Assembly (NCBI RefSeq): GCF_006494425.1
Contig: NZ_VHIV01000001.1
Span: forward strand, 372,001 to 436,000
From: Bacillus dicomae
Lineage (GTDB): Bacteria > Bacillota > Bacilli > Bacillales > Bacillaceae_G
Length of the DNA: 64,000 bases
Direction of reading: 5' to 3'
The notes under the pieces are model-generated. The model made no database searches. It had not been told where the DNA came from and saw nothing but the letters and a program-made list of their open reading frames with translations. The position numbers were made by a program, and so were the translations under genes. This document shows, one piece after another, positions 53,081-61,690 of this stretch (position 1 is the stretch's first letter; every line of letters begins with the position of its first letter).

Positions 53081-53220
53081 AAACACGTTTTACTGAGTGA
53101 AAATGCTATTCCATATGTGGATAGCAGGTTATTGTCAAGTTTGTCATTTTTCGATCCACACTCTTAGGGTGGGGATTACTGCGCGTTTAGGAAAAGAAAT
53201 AAGATGGAAGGATGATTTAT

Positions 53221-55068
53221 ATGTGCGGGATTACAGGATGGGTGGATTATAAACGCTCATTAGAAGGAGAAAGGGCTGTCGTTACGAAGATGGCTGAGAC
53301 GTTAGCGAAGCGCGGCCCAGATGATAATAAAGTTTGGATTAAAGGGAATGTTGCATTTGGACATAAACGGTTAATCGTTGTTGACCCTGAGGGTGGGAAA
53401 CAACCGATGACTTGTTTAAAGGATGAAATGAATTATGCCATTTGTTACAACGGCGAATTATATAATACAGAAGACATTCGAAAGGAACTACTAAGAAGAG
53501 GATATACGTTCAAAGGTCATTCGGATACGGAAGTACTATTGGCGTCGTATATTGAATGGAAAGAAGAATGTGTCGATCACTTAAACGGTATATATGCGTT
53601 TGCAGTATGGGATGAACAGAAAGAACAAGTGTTTATTGCGCGCGATCGATTAGGTGTAAAACCGCTATTTTATAAATATGATAGTGGACGATTGCTATTT
53701 GGTTCAGAGTTAAAAGCGATACTGGCTCATCCAGATGTGAAGGCAGAAGTAACGTTAGAAGGTTTATCAGAAGTATTTGGTCTCGGACCATCTAGAACAC
53801 CTGGCCATGGTATTTATGCTGGTATAAAAGAATTGCGCCCGGGTCATGCATTAACATTTTCAAAGAACGGTTTATGTATATGGAGATATTGGAATGTGGA
53901 AAGTAAAAAACATGAAGATTCTTTTGAAGAAACAGTAGAGAAAACGCGCTTTTTATTACAAGATGCGATTACAAGGCAGCTCGTTTCTGACGTACCATTA
54001 TGCACTTTTTTATCAGGCGGTGTAGATTCAAGCGCTATAACAGCAATTGCTGCGAAAGAATATGCAAGGTCAGGAAAAGGGCAATTACACACGTATTCTG
54101 TTGATTACGAAGATAATGACAAATACTTTAAAGCGAATGCATTTCAGCCAAATTCAGATGTACCATTTATTAATTTAATGACGGAGACGTTTCAAACAAT
54201 CCATCATCGTTGCGTCATTTCGAATGAACAATTAGCGCAGTATTTAACAGAAGCAGTACTCGTTCGTGATTTGCCTGGTATGGCAGATATTGATTCATCA
54301 TTATTATGGTTTTGTCGTGAAATTAAACAAGATTTTGTCGTCGGCTTATCTGGGGAATGTGCAGATGAAATATTTGGTGGTTATCCGTGGTTTTATAGAG
54401 AAGATGATTTACAATCAAGTGTATTTCCGTGGATGCGTTCTACAGAAGCACGTGAACAATTACTAAAGAAAGAATGGAGAAATAAATTAAATTTACAACA
54501 ATATGTACAAAGGCGCTATGAGGAATCGATTCAAGAAGTTCCCATTTTAGAGGGAGAAAGCCCACTTGAAGCAAAGAGACGCCAATTATTTTATTTAAAT
54601 ATGGTATGGTTTATGACAACATTATTAGACAGAAAAGACCGCATGAGTATGGGAGCAAGCTTAGAAGTACGCGTTCCATTTGCTGATCACCGACTTGTCG
54701 AATATGCGTGGAATATTCCTTGGGAAATGAAAATGTATAAAAACCGCGAAAAAGGTCTATTGCGTAAAGCGTTAGAAGGATTACTTCCAAATGACATCTT
54801 ATATAGAAAGAAGAGCCCATATCCAAAAACGCACAATCCGCACTACACGAAAGCAGTAACAGTATGGTTACAAGATTTATTAACAGAGAAAGGCTCGATT
54901 TTACACGAACTATTTGATAAAGAACAGCTGAGCGGATTAATTGAGTCAGGCGGCAGCGCATTTCAAACACCTTGGTTTGGTCAATTAATGACTGGGCCTC
55001 AGCTTTTAGCTCATTTAGCGCAAATTCATGTTTGGTTTAAAGAATACGGGGTAAATATTAAAGAATAG
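53221..55068 (+). CDS. asnO: asparagine synthase (glutamine-hydrolysing), AsnO type
   Basis: The 615-residue enzyme has an N-terminal glutaminase domain with catalytic Cys2 (MCGITGW) and a synthetase domain with PP-loop FLSGGVDSSAI near residue 265. It makes asparagine from aspartate, ATP and glutamine. ATG 53221 is required because Cys2 must be exposed; the frame opens nine bases earlier. Length and order after yisN match B. subtilis asnO, a sporulation paralog. Confidence 0.93.
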   Translation: MCGITGWVDYKRSLEGERAVVTKMAETLAKRGPDDNKVWIKGNVAFGHKRLIVVDPEGGKQPMTCLKDEMNYAICYNGELYNTEDIRKELLRRGYTFKGHSDTEVLLASYIEWKEECVDHLNGIYAFAVWDEQKEQVFIARDRLGVKPLFYKYDSGRLLFGSELKAILAHPDVKAEVTLEGLSEVFGLGPSRTPGHGIYAGIKELRPGHALTFSKNGLCIWRYWNVESKKHEDSFEETVEKTRFLLQDAITRQLVSDVPLCTFLSGGVDSSAITAIAAKEYARSGKGQLHTYSVDYEDNDKYFKANAFQPNSDVPFINLMTETFQTIHHRCVISNEQLAQYLTEAVLVRDLPGMADIDSSLLWFCREIKQDFVVGLSGECADEIFGGYPWFYREDDLQSSVFPWMRSTEAREQLLKKEWRNKLNLQQYVQRRYEESIQEVPILEGESPLEAKRRQLFYLNMVWFMTTLLDRKDRMSMGASLEVRVPFADHRLVEYAWNIPWEMKMYKNREKGLLRKALEGLLPNDILYRKKSPYPKTHNPHYTKAVTVWLQDLLTEKGSILHELFDKEQLSGLIESGGSAFQTPWFGQLMTGPQLLAHLAQIHVWFKEYGVNIKE

Positions 55069-55072
55069 AAGA

Positions 55073-55107
55073 AAAGCGACTTACTTTTATGTAAGTCGCT
55101 TTTTATT
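55073..55107 (+). terminator. rho-independent terminator after asnO
   Basis: AAAAGCGACTTAC and GTAAGTCGCTTTTT arms are perfectly matched. Confidence 0.92.
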
Positions 55108-55156
55108 AAATAAATTGTCATATAAAATTCAAAATCATATTAGAAATAATACTTAT

Positions 55157-55199
55157 TTATAATAATTATCTTTACGTACTTATTATTATTTGTTATAAT
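55157..55199 (+). promoter_or_regulatory. PerR-controlled promoter of hemH
   Basis: TTATAATAATTATCT (55157-55171) matches the PerR box TTATAATNATTATAA at 13 of 15 positions. It overlaps the -35 box TTTACG (55171-55176), 17 bases before TATAAT (55194-55199). Peroxide should relieve repression. Transcription would start near 55205, before the bcr1 copy. Confidence 0.78.
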
Positions 55200-55230
55200 T
55201 GGAAACAAATGTTCTTGAAAAAGATTCTCA

Positions 55231-55387
55231 TTTATCCCGCTTTAATGGGCAGTAAGACCCCCACCTCAAAATTCAGCGAAAGAAAAGAATTTAGGTGGGG
55301 GATCAACTGCCCATAAAAGTCCGATTGGTTCAACTAATAATCAGTGGGGGATGAAGAACCTCCCCACTGATTAAAGTTTCACTTTAT
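55231..55387 (+). repeat. bcr1 repeat, copy 3, inside the hemH leader
   Basis: This 157-bp copy is bounded by TTTAT on both sides. It lies between the PerR-type promoter and the hemH ribosome-binding site GAGGTG at 55394, so it is transcribed as part of the 5' leader. Both hairpins are well preserved; the second keeps pairing where its sequence differs from copy 1 (GGGGGAT and CCTCCCC). Confidence 0.93.
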
Positions 55388-55407
55388 AAAATTGAGGTGT
55401 TATATAG

Positions 55408-56367
55408 ATGACAAAGAAAAAAATAGGTTTACTCGTAATGGCGTATGGAACGCCAGAATCATTAGATGATGTAGAAGCGTACTACACACATATTCGCCAC
55501 GGGCGTAAACCTTCCGAAGAAGCACTACAAGATTTAATCGGGCGCTATAAAGCGATTGGCGGAATTTCACCACTTGCGAAAATTACGAAGGAGCAAGCGC
55601 ATAAATTAACAGACTCAATGAATAATATGTTTACAGAGTATGAATTTAAATGTTACTTAGGCTTAAAACATACTGCTCCGTTTATAGAAGATGCAGTAGA
55701 AGAGATGAAACACGATGAAATTGAGCAGGCGATTAGTATCGTATTAGCGCCGCATTATTCTACCTTTAGCATTAAGGCATATAACGAGCGTGCAATTCGT
55801 CTCTCGGAGGAAATAGGTGGACCTGTTATTGAGCCGATTGAACAATGGTACGATGAACCGAAGTTTATTTCGTATTGGGCAGATCAAATAAAAGAAACAT
55901 TTACAAAGATTGAAGGTAAAGAGAAAGCAGTCGTAATTTTTTCAGCACATAGTTTACCAGAAAGAATTATTGCAGCGGGGGACCCGTATGTGGAACAATT
56001 GCAGCATACAGCGGATTTAATTGCAGAGGCAGCGAATATTCAAAACTATACAATTGGTTGGCAAAGTGCTGGAAATACACCTGATCCATGGATCGGACCG
56101 GATGTGCAAGATTTAACGAGAGATTTATTTGAAGAGCATAGATATGAATCTTTCATTTATTGCCCAGTTGGCTTTGTGGCAGAGCATTTAGAAGTTTTAT
56201 ATGACAACGATTATGAGTGTAAAGTTGTAACGGATGAAATAGATGCTGCGTATTTTAGACCGAATATGCCAAATTCACAATCTATATTTATCGATTGTTT
56301 AACTGAAATTGTTTCCAAAAAAATGAAGAAAATAGTTGACAATAACTTAGTTTTGAATAATAATTAG
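55408..56367 (+). CDS. hemH: ferrochelatase (coproporphyrin ferrochelatase type)
   Basis: The 319-residue enzyme inserts Fe(II) into the porphyrin in heme synthesis; Firmicutes use the coproporphyrin route. The metal-site His is in SAHSLPERI near residue 184 and the Glu in [17 protein letters not shown] near residue 262. It is followed by katA, a heme enzyme, and both have PerR-type boxes, so heme supply and catalase rise together under peroxide. B. cereus genomes often have a second hemH elsewhere. Confidence 0.94.
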   Translation: MTKKKIGLLVMAYGTPESLDDVEAYYTHIRHGRKPSEEALQDLIGRYKAIGGISPLAKITKEQAHKLTDSMNNMFTEYEFKCYLGLKHTAPFIEDAVEEMKHDEIEQAISIVLAPHYSTFSIKAYNERAIRLSEEIGGPVIEPIEQWYDEPKFISYWADQIKETFTKIEGKEKAVVIFSAHSLPERIIAAGDPYVEQLQHTADLIAEAANIQNYTIGWQSAGNTPDPWIGPDVQDLTRDLFEEHRYESFIYCPVGFVAEHLEVLYDNDYECKVVTDEIDAAYFRPNMPNSQSIFIDCLTEIVSKKMKKIVDNNLVLNNN

Positions 56368-56383
56368 TTTATAATAATTTTAA
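56336..56383 (+). promoter_or_regulatory. PerR-controlled promoter of katA
   Basis: TTGACA at 56336-56341, inside the hemH 3' end, is 16-19 bases from TAATAA/TAATTA -10 candidates at 56358-56366. TTATAATAATTTTAA (56369-56383) matches the PerR box at 14 of 15 positions and covers the transcription start region. Confidence 0.72.
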
Positions 56384-56426
56384 ATAAATAATAATTACTA
56401 TGAAAGAAAGAGGAGGATCCCCCTAG

Positions 56427-57893
56427 ATGAATCCAAATAATCGCTTAACAACAAACCAAGGTGCTCCGGTTGGAGATAACCAAAATTCTCGTACAGCTGG
56501 TCGCCGTGGACCGGTATTATTAGAAGACTATCATTTAGTAGAAAAACTAGCTCACTTTGATCGTGAACGTATTCCAGAGCGTGTCGTGCACGCACGTGGT
56601 GCAGGTGCTCACGGTGTATTCGTTACGAAAAATAGCATGAAGCAATATACGAAAGCAGCATTTTTACAAAATGAAGGAACTGAAACGCCTGTATTTGTTC
56701 GTTTCTCAACGGTTATTCATGGTCAAGGTTCTCCAGAAACAGCTCGTGACCCACGTGGGTTCGCTGTCAAATTTTATACAGAAGAAGGAAATTACGATAT
56801 CGTAGGTAACCATTTACCGGTCTTCTTCATTCGTGATGCAATTAAATTCCCTGATATGGTGCATTCTTTAAAACCAGCACCTGATACAAATATTCAAACA
56901 CCAGATCGTTACTGGGATTTCATGACGTTAAGTCCAGAATCTACACATATGATGACATGGGTATTTTCTGATTACGGTACACCGGCAAGCTATCGTGAAA
57001 TGGAAGGTTTCGGTGTACATTCATTTAAATGGATTAATGCAGAAGGTAAAATCGTCTACATTAAATATCACTGGAAGCCACAGCAAGGTGTACGTAACTT
57101 AAGTGCAAAAGAGGTGCAAGAAGTACAAGGAAAAGACTTCAACCATGCAACTCGTGACTTGTTCGATGCAATCGAAAAAGGAAATTATCCGAAGTGGGAT
57201 TTACACGTACAAGTGATGCAACTAGAAGAAACAGATTCTTTAGATTTCGATCCGTTAGATCCAACGAAAGTTTGGCCAGAAGATCGTTTCCCATTAATGG
57301 AAGTAGGGACAATGACGTTAAATCGTAACCCGAAAAACTTCTTTGCGGAAGTAGAACAAGTGGCGTTCTCTCCAAGTGCAACTGTAAATGGTATTGAACC
57401 ATCTGAAGATAAATTATTACAAGGTCGTTTATTCTCTTATCCAGATACACAGCGTTATCGCCTTGGTGCAAACTACTTACAAATTCCTGTAAACTGCCCA
57501 TATGCAGCTGTTCATAACCAACAACGTGATGGTGCGATGCAAATCAATCAAAACCCATCTACAATCAACTACGAACCGAGCCGTCATACTGAAAATCCAG
57601 TTGAAGACCCAGCTTATCGCGATTCAACTATGAAAGTAGAAGGCTATGTATCTCGTGAGAAAATTGACAAACCAAATGACTTCAAACAAGCGGGTGAGCG
57701 TTACCGTTCATTCTCTAAAGAAGAGCAAGACAACTTAATTGCAAACTTAACAAATGACTTAAAAGACGTAAATGAACGCACGAAATTACTAGCTGTTTGT
57801 AACTTCTTCCGCGCAGATCAAGAGTACGGTATGCGTTTAGCGCAATCGTTAAATGTTGATATTACACAATATGTAGGAAATGCTCCGAAATAA
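56427..57893 (+). CDS. katA: heme catalase KatA
   Basis: The 488-residue monofunctional catalase has the distal His in RVVHARGAGAHG near residue 54, Asn in GNHLPVFF, and the heme-ligand Tyr in RLFSYPDTQRYR near residue 337. It splits hydrogen peroxide. The length is that of small-subunit clade enzymes. AGAGGAGGATC precedes ATG 56427. Codon use is strongly biased, as in highly expressed genes. The katA name follows B. subtilis; other Kat letters are used in this group. Confidence 0.95.
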   Translation: MNPNNRLTTNQGAPVGDNQNSRTAGRRGPVLLEDYHLVEKLAHFDRERIPERVVHARGAGAHGVFVTKNSMKQYTKAAFLQNEGTETPVFVRFSTVIHGQGSPETARDPRGFAVKFYTEEGNYDIVGNHLPVFFIRDAIKFPDMVHSLKPAPDTNIQTPDRYWDFMTLSPESTHMMTWVFSDYGTPASYREMEGFGVHSFKWINAEGKIVYIKYHWKPQQGVRNLSAKEVQEVQGKDFNHATRDLFDAIEKGNYPKWDLHVQVMQLEETDSLDFDPLDPTKVWPEDRFPLMEVGTMTLNRNPKNFFAEVEQVAFSPSATVNGIEPSEDKLLQGRLFSYPDTQRYRLGANYLQIPVNCPYAAVHNQQRDGAMQINQNPSTINYEPSRHTENPVEDPAYRDSTMKVEGYVSREKIDKPNDFKQAGERYRSFSKEEQDNLIANLTNDLKDVNERTKLLAVCNFFRADQEYGMRLAQSLNVDITQYVGNAPK

Positions 57894-57898
57894 ATAGG

Positions 57899-57933
57899 AA
57901 AAGACGACTGTTATGAAACGGTCGTCTTTTTTG
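57899..57933 (+). terminator. rho-independent terminator after katA
   Basis: AAAAGACGAC and GTCGTCTTTT arms around TGTTATGAAACG are followed by TT. Confidence 0.9.
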
Positions 57934-57980
57934 TTTATGTAAAGTTACGCGCGGGTATTCTTCAGTTTCGTTATGTCGGA

Positions 57981-58086
57981 ATTTGTTGGTAAATCGATAT
58001 CCTGTGTCGAAACGTCGATATATTGAAATAATCGCTGATATATTTGAAAAATCGTCGATATATCCGAAAAATCGCTGATATATTCA
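57981..58086. repeat. dispersed GATATA repeat array, about five half-units
   Basis: The head TTTGTTGGTAAATCGATAT is followed by half-units at about 20-bp steps with GCTGATATAT or GTCGATATAT and a GAAAAAT-type link. It lies between the convergent ends of katA and the ammonium transporter gene. Confidence 0.78.
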
Positions 58087-58122
58087 CGGAAATACCAATC
58101 GGGGTATATTGCCAACGAGTAC

Positions 58123-58168
58123 AAAAAAGAGATGCAATCTACCATCAATAGATTGCATCTCTTTTTTT
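58123..58168. terminator. bidirectional terminator of the ammonium transporter gene
   Basis: AAAAAAGAGATGCAATCTA and TAGATTGCATCTCTTTTTT arms are perfect and overlap the gene's stop codon region. Confidence 0.93.
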
Positions 58169-59399
58169 AGTTCACTCGCTCTGTATGCTCATAAGCTTTC
58201 TCCCCGTGCATCGAAATATCAAGTCCCATATGTTCTTCGTGCTCATCTACCCGAACAGGGAGGAAGAAGTTAATAACTTTAATAATGGCGTACGTCATTA
58301 TAATTGTGAATGCATATGTTGCGCCAATTGCTACAAGTTGTTTAAGTAGTAAAGTAGCGTTTCCATAAAATAATCCATTGGCGCCATCGCCGTTTACAGC
58401 GGTAGTTGCAAATAGTCCTGTCGCAATACCGCCCCAAGTTCCGCCGATGCCATGGCATCCAAATGCATCGAGTGTATCATCGTATCCGAATTTCGTTTTT
58501 AAGAAGAAGACAGCGCCGAAGCATAATACGCCGCCAATTGCTCCGATAAGAAGAGCGGAGAAAGATGTAACGAAACCGCAAGCTGGTGTAATAGCGACTA
58601 AACCGGAAACAACTCCGCAAGCAGCCCCCATCGCAGTCGGTTTTGATTGGAAGAACCACTCTGAAAGCATCCAAGTTAATGCTGAGGCAGCAGCGGCTAT
58701 ATTTGTATTAATAAATGCAGTTAAAGCTACGTCGTTTAAAGATAATGCGCTTCCGACGTTAAAACCGAACCAGCCGAACCACAGTAAGCCTGCACCTAAC
58801 ATCGTAAATGGCAAATGATGAGGAGACGAACCGTTTATGTTTTTTCGTTTTCCGAGGAAAATAGCTAATACAAGGCCAGCAACACCAGATGTGATATGAA
58901 CAACATTACCACCAGCGAAGTCTAACGCGCCAAGTTCTCTTAGCCATCCGCCAACACCCCATACCCAATGAGCGACAGGATTGTAAACGATCGTTGTCCA
59001 TAGAAGGATAAAAATAAGGAAAGCTGAAAATCGCATTCTTTCGGCGAATGCACCTGAAATTAAAGCTGGAGTTAAAATGGCGAACATGAGTTGAAACATC
59101 ATGAATAAATTGTGAGGAATAGTAGATGAGTAGTCTGGATTTGGTGCGTAGGTAACTCCGTTTAAACCGAACCAATCGAGTGTACCGATAAGTCCGTGCC
59201 AATCTGGTCCAAATGATAAAGAATAACCAATTACAATCCACTGAATCGAAACGATAGCCATTGCGCTATAACTATGCATTGTCGTACTGAGTACGTTTTT
59301 ACTGCGAACCATGCCCCCGTAAAAAAGTGCCAATCCTGGTGTCATTAACATGACCATTACTGTCGTTACAAACATAAAAACCGTATCTCCCGTATTCAT
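58167..59399 (-). CDS. amtB: ammonium transporter Amt
   Basis: The 410-residue protein has 11 membrane segments and the pore twin His: GGNVVHITSGVAG near residue 169 and FGCHGIGGTWGG near residue 315. It carries ammonium into the cell at low nitrogen. AGGAGGAGAGA precedes the start. No glnK gene follows, unlike the B. subtilis nrgAB operon. A TnrA-type site lies upstream. The name nrgA is used in B. subtilis. Confidence 0.94.
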   Translation of the reverse strand: MNTGDTVFMFVTTVMVMLMTPGLALFYGGMVRSKNVLSTTMHSYSAMAIVSIQWIVIGYSLSFGPDWHGLIGTLDWFGLNGVTYAPNPDYSSTIPHNLFMMFQLMFAILTPALISGAFAERMRFSAFLIFILLWTTIVYNPVAHWVWGVGGWLRELGALDFAGGNVVHITSGVAGLVLAIFLGKRKNINGSSPHHLPFTMLGAGLLWFGWFGFNVGSALSLNDVALTAFINTNIAAAASALTWMLSEWFFQSKPTAMGAACGVVSGLVAITPACGFVTSFSALLIGAIGGVLCFGAVFFLKTKFGYDDTLDAFGCHGIGGTWGGIATGLFATTAVNGDGANGLFYGNATLLLKQLVAIGATYAFTIIMTYAIIKVINFFLPVRVDEHEEHMGLDISMHGEKAYEHTERVN

Positions 59400-59502
59400 T
59401 CTCTCTCCTCCTATGATGTTAGAAAAAATAACATCTAATTGTTATGTTTCATATCATATTCGAAATAAAAATAAAAATCAACTAAAAATTCAGAAAATTT
59501 TA

Positions 59503-59533
59503 TACCTCATGTTAGAAAATCTGACATGAGGTA
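59503..59533 (-). promoter_or_regulatory. TnrA box in a 10-bp-arm palindrome upstream of amtB
   Basis: TGTTAGAAAATCTGACA (59510-59526) matches TnrA consensus TGTNANAWWWTNTNACA fully. It sits inside a larger palindrome with arms TACCTCATGT and ACATGAGGTA. The site is 111 bases upstream of the amtB start. TnrA activates ammonium transport genes under nitrogen limitation. Confidence 0.85.
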
Positions 59534-59618
59534 TTTTAAGGGAGAAGAAATCAACGTATGCGATTCGTTTGAATAATTGGTATAATATTCTTACAATTAA
59601 AAAGTATGGGGGATGCGT

Positions 59619-60914
59619 GTGGGAAAAATACGGACTAGGAAACTATTCATTTGTTTTTGTTTAGCTGTTGTTTTGTTTGTACCAATACATACGTTTGCAG
59701 ACGAAAAAAGAGAGTGGCGAGACGAAGTTATATATTCGATTATGATTGACCGCTTCAATAATGGAGAACCGAAAAATGACAAACAGTTAGAAGTTGGTAA
59801 TTTAGAAGGATATCAGGGCGGAGATATAAGAGGAATTATAAAAAGACTGGATTACATAAAAGAAATGGGCTTTACCGCTGTTATGCTTTCGCCGCTTTTT
59901 GAAAGTGGAAAGTACGATGGATTAGACGTGCGAAATTTTCAAAAGGTAAATGAACATTTCGGTACAGAAAATGATGTGAAAGAACTTGTACAAGAAGCTC
60001 ACGCAAAAGGGATGAAAGTTATATTCCAATTTCCGCTTGGAGAAAACGAACAACAAGTTATCGACTCGATGAGATGGTGGATTAAAGAAGTCGATTTAGA
60101 TGGAAGTTATGTAATACATAGTGAAAAAAAGTCACGTTCTTTCTGGGATGACGTGCAAAAAGATATGCAAGTGATAAAGAAAGATTTTCGTATTGTGACA
60201 AAAGAAAATAGTGAATATAACGAAAAAATAGTAGAATCATTTTCCAAAGTGGATGTATCGGCGAAACCTTTATATGATGTGAGTAAAAAAGCCGGGGAAT
60301 CTGTTGTATTTTTAGATAATCAAGATACAAAAAGATTTGCCCGTATTGCAAAAGAGAATATGAATTATCCACCATCTCGTTTGAAACTAGCTCTTACATA
60401 TTTATTAACATCACCAGGTATTCCAAATTTTTATTATGGGACTGAAATTGCATTAGATGGAGGGGATACGCCAGATAATAGACGATTAATGGATTTCAAA
60501 TCAGATGAAAAGTTTATGCAGCACATAACGAAACTTGGTGAGCTTAGACAAGCGAGGCTATCTCTAAGGCGCGGTACGTTTGAGCTTTTATATGATAAAG
60601 ATGGAATGAGTATACTGAAACGAAAGTATAAAGATGAAGTAACATTAGTAGCAATTAATAATACGAAAAAAACACAAAAAGTTGCGTTACCTGTAAGTGC
60701 GATTGGCGAAAAACAAGAGTTAAGAGGATTGTTGGAAGATGAAATTATAAGAGGAGAAAACGGAAAGTTTTATCTCGTTTTAAAGCGAGAAGAATCAAAT
60801 GTGTATAAAGTCAGCGGAGAAACAGGTGTGAATTGGTTATTTATCTCCTTAATAGTCGGTGTGAATGTATTATTTATTGTGTTTTTAATTGTGGTTAAAA
60901 AGAAGCGTAGATAA
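59619..60914 (+). CDS. degenerate GH13 (alpha-amylase-like) membrane-anchored protein
   Basis: The 431-residue protein has a signal peptide (near residue 28), an alpha-amylase-like barrel (YSIMIDRF, YQGGDIRGI, LGELRQARLSLR), and a C-terminal membrane anchor (about 405-425) with a KKKRR tail. The four GH13 active-site regions are damaged: region I has VIFQFPLGE in place of the D-x-x-x-NH motif, region II lacks the Asp nucleophile (DGSYVIHSE), region III is unclear, and region IV reads FLDNQD for FLDNHD. It is probably not a hydrolase. GTG 59619 fits GGGGG spacing better than ATG 59613. Confidence 0.78.
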   Translation: MGKIRTRKLFICFCLAVVLFVPIHTFADEKREWRDEVIYSIMIDRFNNGEPKNDKQLEVGNLEGYQGGDIRGIIKRLDYIKEMGFTAVMLSPLFESGKYDGLDVRNFQKVNEHFGTENDVKELVQEAHAKGMKVIFQFPLGENEQQVIDSMRWWIKEVDLDGSYVIHSEKKSRSFWDDVQKDMQVIKKDFRIVTKENSEYNEKIVESFSKVDVSAKPLYDVSKKAGESVVFLDNQDTKRFARIAKENMNYPPSRLKLALTYLLTSPGIPNFYYGTEIALDGGDTPDNRRLMDFKSDEKFMQHITKLGELRQARLSLRRGTFELLYDKDGMSILKRKYKDEVTLVAINNTKKTQKVALPVSAIGEKQELRGLLEDEIIRGENGKFYLVLKREESNVYKVSGETGVNWLFISLIVGVNVLFIVFLIVVKKKRR

Positions 60915-60931
60915 GGGTATAATTTAAATAA

Positions 60932-60970
60932 AAAGAAAAACATCCTCTGCACAGAGGATGTTTTTCTTTT
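60932..60970. terminator. bidirectional terminator
   Basis: AAAAACATCCTCTG and CAGAGGATGTTTTT arms between the convergent GH13-like and yajQ genes. Confidence 0.92.
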
Positions 60971-61461
60971 TAGCGGTAGTTAATAAATTGTACGTCGATT
61001 GGTAAGTCAGCGCTGCGAACTGCTGCGATAACTGCTTGTAAGTCATCACGACTTTTCGCTGTAACACGTACTTGATCATCTTGTACTTGTGTTTTTACTT
61101 TTAATTTCATTTCTTTAATGATGTTGTTAATTTTCTTCGCGTTGTCTTTATCGATACCTTGTTGAAGTGTTGCGCGTTGGCGAACAGTGTTACCAGTAGC
61201 AGCCTCAACTTTTCCGTAATCTAAGTTCTTAATTGGAACGTTACGTTTTACAAGTTTAGAAATAAGAACGTCTTTTACTTGCTCTAATTTGAACTCGTCG
61301 TCAGAAGTTAAAACAAGTACTTCTTTTTCAAGTTTAATATCACTTTTACTTCCTTTAAAGTCATATCGGTTTTGGATTTCCTTTAATGCAATGTTAATTG
61401 CGTTTGTTACTTCAGGTAATTCTACTTTCGAAACGATGTCAAAAGAACTATCTTTTGCCAT
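60970..61461 (-). CDS. yajQ: YajQ-family nucleotide-binding protein
   Basis: The 163-residue protein matches YajQ along its length: [49 protein letters not shown], and [10 protein letters not shown]. It has two ferredoxin-like domains; family members bind cyclic di-GMP or RNA. GGAGGTG precedes the start at 61461; the frame runs on to 61551 without a site. Confidence 0.93.
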   Translation of the reverse strand: MAKDSSFDIVSKVELPEVTNAINIALKEIQNRYDFKGSKSDIKLEKEVLVLTSDDEFKLEQVKDVLISKLVKRNVPIKNLDYGKVEAATGNTVRQRATLQQGIDKDNAKKINNIIKEMKLKVKTQVQDDQVRVTAKSRDDLQAVIAAVRSADLPIDVQFINYR

Positions 61462-61690
61462 AGTTAGCACCTCCAAATAAATTTCTAATCTTTTATGTAC
61501 TGTACATACTAAAGTATAGCTGAAAACGAGCCTAGACTTAAGTGTTTTCATACTTATATTTATGTAACCTCATTTTATTATAGTGAATTTTGGGCAGTTG
61601 GACAAATAAAGGAAAAATCGTGTTATAATTAACTTTTGTTTGGAATGATAAAAAAGATAATTTTATATATATAGAAGGGAATTAAAAAAT

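Noticed and set aside
59417-59433. Second TnrA-like site TGTTAGAAAAAATAACA just before amtB
   Set aside because: It has one mismatch to the consensus and lies only 18 bases from the start codon, next to the ribosome-binding site; the site at 59510 is complete and better placed.
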